A DNA stretch of 5,336 bases from positions 1 to 5,336 of the forward strand of contig JAEWGK010000005.1 of assembly GCA_023388385.1 (NCBI GenBank), written 5' to 3'. Position numbers and translations under genes: made by a program. This DNA comes from Actinomycetes bacterium (GTDB lineage: Bacteria; Actinomycetota; Actinomycetes; Mycobacteriales; Mycobacteriaceae). The notes under the pieces are model-generated. The model was not told where the DNA came from, searched no databases, and saw only the letters and a program-made list of their open reading frames with translations. This document shows, piece by piece, positions 1 to 5,336 of the stretch (the first letter of the stretch is position 1; each line of letters starts with the position of its first letter).

Positions 1-1310
1 ACACCGGCAAGCTGTGCTTCGCCACCCTGCAGGAGGGCGACGGCACCCAGCTGCAGGCCATGCTGTCGCTGAAGGAGGTCGGCGAGGACCGCCTCGCGGC
101 GTGGAAGGCCGACGTCGACCTGGGCGACTTCGTCATGGTCACCGGCCGCGTCATCAAGTCCCGCCGCGGCGAGCTGTCCGTCATGGCGACGTCGTGGGCG
201 ATGGCCTCGAAGTCCCTGCGCCCCCTGCCGGTGGCGCACAAGGAGATGAGCGAGGACACCCGCGTCCGCCACCGCTACACCGACCTCATCATGCGCCCGG
301 CCGCCCGCCAGAACGCGCTGAACCGCATCGCGGTCATCCGCGAGCTGCGCCACGCGCTGGAGCGCCGCGGCTTCCTGGAGGTCGAGACCCCGATGCTGCA
401 GACGCTGCACGGCGGCGCCGCGGCCCGCCCGTTCATCACCCACTCGAATGCCCTGGACATCGACCTGTACCTGCGCATTGCGCCGGAGCTGTACCTCAAG
501 CGCTGCGTCGTCGGCGGCCTGGAGAAGGTCTTCGAGATCAACCGCAATTTCCGCAACGAGGGCATCGACTCCTCCCACTCCCCGGAGTTCGCGATGCTGG
601 AGTACTACGAGGCCTACGGCACGTACGACGACTCCGCCCGCACCGTCCGCGAGGTCATCCAGGAGATCTGCCGCGCCGTCTTCGGTTCGGAGAAGGTGAC
701 GCTGGCCGACGGCACGGAGTACGACTTCGGCGGCGAGTGGGAGACGATGGAGATGTATCCGTCGCTCAACGAGGCGCTGGCCCGCGACTACCCGGACCAG
801 CCGGAGGTCACCGTCGACTCCACCGTCGAGGAGCTCAGGGCCGTCGCCGCGGCCGTCGGACTCGAGGTCCCGGAGAAGGGCGGCTGGGGCCACGGCAAGC
901 TGGTCGAGGAGCTGTGGGAGCACCTCAACGCCGACCGCCTCGGCGGCCCGGTGTTCGTCCGCGACTTCCCGGTCGAGACGTCCCCGCTGACCCGCCAGCA
1001 CCGCGACAAGCCGGGCGTGACGGAGAAGTGGGACCTGTACGTCCGCGGTTTCGAGCTGGCCACCGGCTACTCCGAGCTCGTCGACCCGGTCATCCAGCGC
1101 GAGCGCTTCGAGGACCAGGCGCGCCTGGCCGCCGGCGGCGACGATGAGGCGATGGTCCTCGACGAGGACTTCCTGCAGGCCATGGAACAGGGCATGCCCC
1201 CGACCACCGGCGTCGGCATGGGCATCGACCGCCTGCTCATGGCGCTCACGGGCCTGGGCATCCGCGAGACGGTGCTCTTCCCGATCGTGAAGCCGGAGCG
1301 CGCTGAGTAG
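1..1310 (+). CDS. lysS: Lysyl-tRNA synthetase, class II (5'-truncated)
   Basis: This enzyme attaches lysine to tRNA-Lys in the cytoplasm using ATP. The reading frame is open from base 3 and gives 435 codons ending in TAG. Bacterial LysRS is usually about 500 residues, so roughly 70-90 N-terminal residues lie outside the window. The first ~75 visible residues are the end of the OB-fold anticodon-binding domain ([17 protein letters not shown], then [20 protein letters not shown]). The class II catalytic core follows: motif 1 around [10 protein letters not shown] (bases 369-398), the LysRS signature [20 protein letters not shown], motif 2 around [13 protein letters not shown] (531-569) with [15 protein letters not shown] after it, and motif 3 [13 protein letters not shown] (1215-1253). 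The final [12 protein letters not shown] is typical of the family. All expected motifs are intact, so this is the housekeeping enzyme and not a LysX- or GenX-like paralogue. It converges with the permease gene ending at 1319. Confidence 0.96.
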   Translation, partial: TGKLCFATLQEGDGTQLQAMLSLKEVGEDRLAAWKADVDLGDFVMVTGRVIKSRRGELSVMATSWAMASKSLRPLPVAHKEMSEDTRVRHRYTDLIMRPAARQNALNRIAVIRELRHALERRGFLEVETPMLQTLHGGAAARPFITHSNALDIDLYLRIAPELYLKRCVVGGLEKVFEINRNFRNEGIDSSHSPEFAMLEYYEAYGTYDDSARTVREVIQEICRAVFGSEKVTLADGTEYDFGGEWETMEMYPSLNEALARDYPDQPEVTVDSTVEELRAVAAAVGLEVPEKGGWGHGKLVEELWEHLNADRLGGPVFVRDFPVETSPLTRQHRDKPGVTEKWDLYVRGFELATGYSELVDPVIQRERFEDQARLAAGGDDEAMVLDEDFLQAMEQGMPPTTGVGMGIDRLLMALTGLGIRETVLFPIVKPERAE

Positions 1311-1323
1311 CGGTCGCCTCAGC
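1302..1323. terminator. Weak hairpin spanning both convergent stop codons
   Basis: GCTGAG (1302-1307) and CTCAGC (1318-1323) form a perfect 6-bp inverted repeat around a 10-base loop. The structure contains the lysS stop codon (1308-1310) and most of the minus-strand permease stop codon (1319-1321). It is symmetrical, so it could form in either transcript, but no T-tract follows on either strand and the stem is short. It is the only candidate end signal between the two converging transcription units. It may simply be chance. Confidence 0.25.
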
Positions 1324-2176
1324 TGCCGTGGCGGACGGCGCGGACGAGGCGGACGACGGCGAAGACGATGACGAAGAGGGCGCCGTCGACGAGGGACATC
1401 ATCGCCGACGTCGGGGCGTTGATCGAGAACGCCAGCCAGAAGCCCAGCTGGGATCCGGCGACGGCCACGACGGCGGAGACCGCGATGACGCCCGCGACGG
1501 TGCGGCTGAGCAGGAGACCGGTCGCCGGCGGCACGATCATCAGCGCCACCACGAGGATGGAGCCCGCGACGTGGAACGCGGCGACGACGGTCAGGGACAC
1601 CAGGAGCATGATGACCTGGTTGATGAGCGCCATCTTCACGCCCGTGACCTTCGCGAAGGCCGGGTCGAAGGTGATCGCCGACAGCGGCCGGCGGAGAACC
1701 GCCAGCACGATGCCGGTGAACAGGCCCACCGCGAGGAGGGTGTACATGTACGACGGGCCGAGGTCGTAGCCGCCGACGATGAGCCGGTCGAACGCGGCGA
1801 GGTTGAGGTCGCCGACGAGGACGGAATGCTCCGACAGGTGCGACGAGCGGAAGTTCGCGGTCAGCAGGATGACGCCGATGGCGAACAGCGGCGGGAACAC
1901 GAGGCCGATGGCGGAGTCCCCGGCGAGCATGCCGGTGTCGCGCAGCCACTGGGTGCCGGCCACGACGACGACGCCGGCGATGGTCGCGCCGACGAGCAGC
2001 AGGGGCGAGTCGACCGTGCCGGTCAGCATCGCGGCGATGACGATGCCGGGCAGGACGGAATGGGCGATCGCGTCGGTGAGCATCGACTGCCGGCGCAGCA
2101 CCAGGATGACGCCGGGCAGCAGGCAGACGATGGCGGTGACGCCGGCGAGCAGGGAGACGGCGACGGGGAAGCTCAT
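1319..2176 (-). CDS. Metal ABC transporter permease, ABC-3 family (second permease, MntD-like)
   Basis: This is an integral membrane subunit of a Mn2+/Zn2+-type importer, 285 residues, the usual length for the ABC-3 family. It starts MSFPVAVSLLAGVTAIVCLL and is hydrophobic throughout, with about eight likely membrane segments (roughly residues 5-26, 38-54, 57-76, 88-106, 140-161, 186-222 as a pair, 228-250, 262-280). Two family landmarks are visible: LRRQSMLTDAIAHSVLPG (27-44), and VAGSILVVALMIVPPATG (203-220) followed by SINAPTSAMMSLVDG. An upstream extension to 2461 stays open but is an Arg/Gly-rich shadow of the preceding gene. I chose the ATG at 2176 because it overlaps the upstream TGA as ATGA and has GGAGG (CCTCC on the + strand, 2184-2188) 7 bases before it. 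It probably pairs with the paralogous permease encoded just upstream. Whether Mn2+ or Zn2+ is carried cannot be read from the permease. Confidence 0.93.
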   Translation of the reverse strand: MSFPVAVSLLAGVTAIVCLLPGVILVLRRQSMLTDAIAHSVLPGIVIAAMLTGTVDSPLLLVGATIAGVVVVAGTQWLRDTGMLAGDSAIGLVFPPLFAIGVILLTANFRSSHLSEHSVLVGDLNLAAFDRLIVGGYDLGPSYMYTLLAVGLFTGIVLAVLRRPLSAITFDPAFAKVTGVKMALINQVIMLLVSLTVVAAFHVAGSILVVALMIVPPATGLLLSRTVAGVIAVSAVVAVAGSQLGFWLAFSINAPTSAMMSLVDGALFVIVFAVVRLVRAVRHGS

Positions 2177-3140
2177 CGGGTGGCCTCCGTTCCGGCGACA
2201 CCCGCCCCCGCGTCGGCGGCGGCCCGATTGGCGGCCGCGACGGCGTCCGCGGTCGAGCGGCGACGGCGCAGGCCGCGGGCGATGAACCCCCTGCGGGGGG
2301 AGACGACGAGGGACACCGCGACGATGACGGTGAGGACCAGAACGATGACCGGGCCGGTCGGCAAATCCCCGAAGGACACCGATGCCCACGTCCCCAGCAC
2401 CCCGCCGGCGGCGCCGAAGACGGCGGCCAGCGGCATCATCGTCGCCAGCGACCGGGTCCACTGCCGTGCGGCGGCTGCCGGGAAGACGGCGAAGGCGATG
2501 ATGAGGATGAGCCCGACTGCCTTGATGCCCAGCACCACCGCGACGACGATGAGCGCCGTCTGCAGCACGGAGAACGCCCCGGTGCGCCGGGCGCCCATGG
2601 TGACGTGGGCGAGGGAGCGGTCGAACAGGAGCATCGACATCGGGCGGTGGCAGACGGCGACGATGATGACGACGGCCGCCGAGATGATGGCGAGGGTGAC
2701 GTTGTCCGCGGCTGTGAGGGTCGCTGAGTTGCCGAACATGAGGGAGTCGATGCCGCCCTTGTCGGGCAGCGTCGACATCTGGATGACGTTGAGCAGTACC
2801 ATGCCGCCGCCGAAGAACAGGGCGAGGGCGACCGCCATCGCGGCGTCGTCGCCGACCCGCGAGCGCTGGGCGACCCAGTTGGTCAGCAGCACCGCCAGCA
2901 CCCCGGAGGCGAGCGAGCCGATGATGATGGACAGCATCGAACGTCCGTCGACGGACAGGGCGGAGGCCGCCAGGAAGGCGGTCATCACGCCGGCGACGGC
3001 GGAGTGCCCGATGACGTCGGCGAGCATCGACTGCTTGCGCAGGTACAGGTGGCAGCCGAGCATGCCGGCGGCGATGCCGATGATGACGGTGCCGACGACG
3101 GTGCGGCGGAAGGTGAATTCGGAGATGAACTCGATGAAGC

Positions 3141-3144
<4 letters not shown>
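2173..3144 (-). CDS. Metal ABC transporter permease, ABC-3 family (first permease, MntC-like)
   Basis: This is the partner membrane subunit of the importer, 323 residues. It begins MSFIEFISEFTFRRTVVG and has about eight membrane segments (roughly 15-35, 43-62, 70-90, 101-122, 148-165, 192-225 as a pair, 235-256, 264-283). Family landmarks are LRKQSMLADVIGHSAVAG (35-52) and VGLILIIAFAVFPAAAARQW (210-229). The first is identical at 10 of 14 positions to the same stretch in the downstream permease, so the two are paralogues likely to form a heterodimer. The ATG at 3144 overlaps the ATPase stop as ATGA. Its ribosome-binding site is weak (only a G-run, GGGGGCGG, upstream), so translation probably depends on ribosomes finishing the ATPase. 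After the last membrane segment comes an unusual tail of about 40 residues (284-323), first Arg-rich (RRGFIARGLRRRR) and then Ala-rich, predicted to be cytoplasmic. Many family members end near 280-300. Confidence 0.93.
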
Positions 3145-3880
<736 letters not shown>

Positions 3881-3884
<4 letters not shown>

Positions 3885-4846
3885 TTGCCCAGGGCCTCCG
3901 CCATGGTGTCGGCGTTGTACTTCATGATGCCGATGTAGGAGTCGGTCGGCGCCTCCGCGCCGAGGGAATCGGCGTACAGGGTCTTGTCGGAGACCTCGAC
4001 CTTCCAGCCCTCGGCGGTGACGGCCTCCTTGAGGGAGTTGATGGCCTGCGGGTTCTGGAGGTTGTCCTGGAAGATGACCGGGATCTTGTGCTCGGCGATG
4101 AACTTGGCCAGCTCCTTGATGTCCTGCGGGGTCATCTCGGACTCGGAGGTGACGAAGTCGGTGGCCTTGATGGTCAGGCCGAACTGCTTGCCGAAGTAGT
4201 TGAAGGCGTCATGGCCGGTGACGAGGTAGCGCTGCCCCTCGGGGATCGTGTTGATCTTGTCCTGGACGTAGTCCGCGACGTCGTCGATCTCGTCCTGGTA
4301 CTTCTTCGCGTTGTCGGCGTAGGTGTCCTTGTGATCCGGGTCGATCTCGCCGAGCTTGTCGGAGATGGTGCCCACGACGTGCTTCCAGTTGTCCGTGGAG
4401 TTCCAGATGTGCGGGTCGTGCAGCGGATTGCCCTCGTCGTCGGTCTCAGGCCAGGGCAGGAGGTTCTCCTCCGGCAGCTCGTCGCCGACGGCGATCTGGC
4501 GGTCGCCCTGGGAGGCCAGCTCGTCGAGCATGTGGGCCTCCATGTGCAGGCCGGTCCACACGACGAGGTCGGCCTGCTGGATGAGTTCCAGGTCCTGGGT
4601 GGTGGCCTGGTAGGTGTGCGGGTCCCCGCCCGGGCCGACCATGACGTGGACGTCCGCGTCGGGGGCGATGTTCTTCACCGCGTCGCCCAGGTATCCGGTG
4701 GTGGCGAAGACCTCGAGCTTGCCGTCGCCGCCCTTGGCGGCCGCGTCGCCGGAGGACGCGTCATCGGTCGCGCATGCGGTCAGGCCGAGGGTCAGGATGG
4801 CGGCGCCCGAGAGGAGGGCCGCGCGCCGGGTGATAGAGATGCTCAC
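3881..4846 (-). CDS. Metal ABC transporter substrate-binding lipoprotein (TroA/MntA-like, cluster A-I)
   Basis: This is the extracellular metal-binding lipoprotein of the importer, 321 residues. The N-terminus MSISITRRAALLSGAAIL is a signal peptide with lipobox LTAC, and the lipidated cysteine is Cys25. It is followed by a short Ala/Asp/Gly linker. The metal site can be read from family positions: His77 in GGDPHTYQ, His146 in HDPHIWNS, His212 in TGHDAFNYFG, and Asp293 in LYADSLG. His-His-His-Asp is the TroA-type set; Mn-type PsaA/MntC proteins have Glu at the third place. There is no His-rich loop of the kind common in ZnuA. The matching region is acidic (PETDDEGNPLHD, 133-144). I therefore call divalent metal, Mn2+ or Zn2+, without choosing. 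The frame stays open to 5080, but I chose GTG at 4846 because it gives a proper lipoprotein signal and has AAAGGA 8 bases upstream. The longer version would place the promoter inside the gene. Confidence 0.95.
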
Positions 4847-4854
4847 GTCAGGTG

Positions 4855-4860
4855 TCCTTT
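4855..4860 (-). promoter_or_regulatory. Ribosome-binding site fixing the lipoprotein GTG start
   Basis: The minus strand reads AAAGGA here (TCCTTT on the + strand), 8 bases before the GTG at 4846. It matches the anti-Shine-Dalgarno region well and supports this start over in-frame upstream codons such as the ATG at 4954, which lies within the promoter/operator region. Confidence 0.75.
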
Positions 4861-4932
4861 CCTGCACAGGTGAACGGGCGCGTCGGGGCCGGGCGGTCCC
4901 ATGTGGAGGCGCGAGCCGTTCGCCGGGGGACC

Positions 4933-4961
4933 ATAATACCAACAAGTAAGCCATACCTAAT
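4933..4961 (-). promoter_or_regulatory. Likely promoter of the metal-uptake operon
   Basis: On the minus strand, TATTAT (4933-4938) is a good -10 candidate, and transcription would begin near 4926. The -35 position is poorly matched: TTAGGT at 4955-4960 gives a 16-base spacer and ATTAGG at 4956-4961 gives 17. Weak -35 elements are common in corynebacteria. The site sits in the most AT-rich part of the window, just upstream of the first gene, and no alternative promoter is needed for the three overlapping genes downstream. Confidence 0.55.
4942..4960 (-). promoter_or_regulatory. Candidate DtxR/MntR-family operator overlapping the promoter
   Basis: The minus strand reads TTAGGTATGGCTTACTTGT. 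Against the 19-base DtxR/IdeR consensus TWAGGTWAGSCTWACCTWA it matches at 15 positions. The left half TTAGGTA is perfect and the mismatches lie mostly at the right end. The site fills the space between the -10 and the -35 position, so a bound protein would block RNA polymerase. DtxR-family proteins repress metal genes when loaded with Fe2+ or Mn2+. Given the downstream genes, an Mn2+-responsive MntR-like protein or DtxR itself are both possible. This is a motif match only. Confidence 0.45.
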
Positions 4962-4963
4962 GG

Positions 4964-4973
4964 TGACCGGTCA
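4964..4973. repeat. Perfect 10-bp palindrome upstream of the promoter
   Basis: TGACCGGTCA is its own reverse complement and lies immediately upstream of the -35 position of the operon. Such a place suits a dimeric regulator, but the sequence is short and I cannot assign a family. Confidence 0.4.
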
Positions 4974-5016
4974 GTGTGAAGTGCGATTAGCCTATATCGG
5001 GGGTGGCTGAATGGTA

Positions 5017-5051
5017 TCGCTTTAGCGAAAGGTATTTTTCGTGCATACGAA
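5017..5051. repeat. Two short inverted repeats in the AT-rich upstream region
   Basis: TCGCT (5017-5021) pairs with AGCGA (5024-5028) across TT, and TTCGT (5038-5042) pairs with ACGAA (5047-5051) across GCAT. GGTAT occurs at 5013-5017 and 5031-5035, 18 bases apart. Its complement ATACC occurs at 4936-4940 and 4953-4957, 17 bases apart, within the promoter. These may be further regulator contacts. Each element alone is short enough to be chance. Confidence 0.3.
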
Positions 5052-5186
5052 TAGTCGGGGCTTTGTCTGTGCGGGGGCACTTCAGTCGGATAGGCCTGGC
5101 CGCGTCTGGATGGTGGTGGCCACCGGAGCTGCGCCGGGGTTGGTCCGCCTGGGTGTCTGATCGGCCGGCATGATGCCTACGGCAAA

Positions 5187-5215
5187 ACGGGGCACGCCGG
5201 AAAGGCGTACCCCGT
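5187..5215 (-). terminator. Intrinsic terminator of the right-edge gene
   Basis: On the minus strand, ACGGGGTACGCC, the loop TTTCC and GGCGTGCCCCGT form a 12-bp stem with one wobble pair, ending in TTTT (4 T, the first within the stem). The wobble is G-U only in the minus-strand RNA; in plus-strand RNA the same position is a C-A mismatch. No T-run follows on the plus strand. Both points fix the direction. The hairpin begins 19 bases after the stop codon of the gene at 5235 and insulates the metal operon from it. Confidence 0.85.
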
Positions 5216-5234
5216 CAGGTCAAAAGGGGTGGAA

Positions 5235-5336
5235 CTACCAGTCGAGGTTCAGGACGCAGTAGGCGTAGCCATCATCGCTGGGGTAGCAGTGAGCACCCGC
5301 CTTGGTCACCGTGGGGTTAAGCATGTTCCCGTTGTG
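5235..5336 (-). CDS. C-terminal end of an unrecognised protein (partial)
   Basis: Thirty-three codons run from the window edge to a TAG stop. The end reads CYPSDDGYAYCVLNLDW, with two cysteines nine residues apart and many aromatic residues. An intrinsic terminator follows 19 bases later on the same strand, which is the main reason to believe the frame. The cysteine pair and the Tyr/Asp/Asn-rich composition would suit a secreted or surface protein with a disulphide, but this is a guess from a fragment. I recognise no domain. The gene is a separate transcription unit upstream of, and parallel to, the metal operon. Confidence 0.6.
   Translation of the reverse strand, partial: HNGNMLNPTVTKAGAHCYPSDDGYAYCVLNLDW

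Larger units (their letters stand above)
4847..5234. other. 388-base non-coding control region
   Basis: No convincing gene lies between the lipoprotein start and the stop of the right-edge gene. Reading from the operon outward, the stretch holds a leader of about 80 bases (4847-4926), the promoter with overlapping operator-like site (4933-4961), a palindrome (4964-4973), two short inverted repeats (5017-5028 and 5038-5051), about 130 bases with nothing I recognise, and an intrinsic terminator (5187-5215). Bases 4931-5060 contain 61 G or C out of 130 by hand count (47%), far below the flanking genes. That fits a protein-bound control region. I recognise no riboswitch in the leader. Confidence 0.7.

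Noticed and set aside
14..1147. A 377-codon plus-strand frame overlapping lysS in another register.
   Set aside because: It is rich in Arg, Pro and Gly with no motifs, a typical out-of-frame shadow of a high-GC gene. The lysS frame carries all class II synthetase motifs.
2287..2300. CCCCC-TGC-GGGGG hairpin near the end of the first permease gene.
   Set aside because: It is only 5 bp with a 3-base loop and no T-run. Runs of C and G like this are expected in such GC-rich coding sequence.
2177..2461. In-frame upstream extension of the second permease gene.
   Set aside because: The added 95 residues are Arg/Gly/Pro-rich and overlap the first permease gene. The ATGA overlap and GGAGG support the start at 2176.
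4088..4873. A 261-codon plus-strand frame rich in Val, Asp and Leu.
   Set aside because: It is antisense to the lipoprotein gene, whose signal peptide, lipobox and metal ligands are intact. The frame has no recognisable features.
4895..4932. GGTCCC / GGGACC inverted repeat at the start of the operon leader, considered as a riboswitch or attenuator.
   Set aside because: The loop is 26 bases, the stem only 6 bp, and one arm lies at or before the likely transcription start. Nothing resembles a known metal riboswitch.
4983..5000. TAGGCTAA on the minus strand, resembling the core of a DtxR box.
   Set aside because: The eight core bases match, but the flanking halves show almost no agreement with the consensus, so I do not call a second operator.
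4847..5080. In-frame upstream extension of the lipoprotein gene, which would add 78 residues.
   Set aside because: It would place the promoter, operator-like site and palindrome inside coding sequence and bury the signal peptide. The GTG at 4846 has a good ribosome-binding site.
5110..5160. A 16-codon plus-strand frame beginning ATGGTGGTGGCC.
   Set aside because: It is too short, has no convincing ribosome-binding site and no recognisable peptide features.

Overview
The window looks like chromosomal DNA from a high-GC actinobacterium, most likely Corynebacterium or a close relative. The coding regions are very GC-rich, GTG start codons are used, and a lipoprotein-dependent metal ABC operon resembles the mntABCD arrangement known from Corynebacterium diphtheriae. 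The genus is an inference from gene content and style, not from a database match. I see no mobile element, CRISPR array, tRNA or rRNA.

Layout. Positions 1-1310 (+) hold the C-terminal part (435 codons) of a housekeeping class II lysyl-tRNA synthetase, lysS, whose start lies before the window. It converges with a four-gene metal-uptake operon on the minus strand, and only 8 bases separate the two stop codons. In transcription order the operon is: a TroA/MntA-type solute-binding lipoprotein (4846-3881), an ABC ATPase (3884-3141), and two ABC-3 family permeases (3144-2173 and 2176-1319). Each of the three internal junctions is a 4-base stop/start overlap (GTGA, ATGA, ATGA), so the genes are probably translationally coupled. 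Upstream lies an AT-rich control region (about 4930-5060) in an otherwise GC-rich window. It holds a -10-like TATTAT, an overlapping site resembling the DtxR-family operator, a perfect 10-bp palindrome and two further short inverted repeats. Beyond it is a minus-strand intrinsic terminator (5187-5215), which ends an unrecognised gene of which only the last 33 codons are present (5235-5336).

How the parts work together. The lipoprotein would capture a divalent cation (Mn2+ or Zn2+) outside the membrane and pass it to a channel made of the two different permeases, driven by two copies of the ATPase. The operator-like site covering the promoter suggests repression by a metal-loaded DtxR/MntR-type regulator. 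No regulator gene lies in the window, whereas the C. diphtheriae mnt operon carries mntR as its last gene.

The least expected feature is a perfect 14-bp inverted repeat with a 5-base loop inside the ATPase coding sequence (3536-3568). I do not see a wholly new system here. The control region, this intragenic hairpin and the truncated gene at the right edge deserve the closest look.
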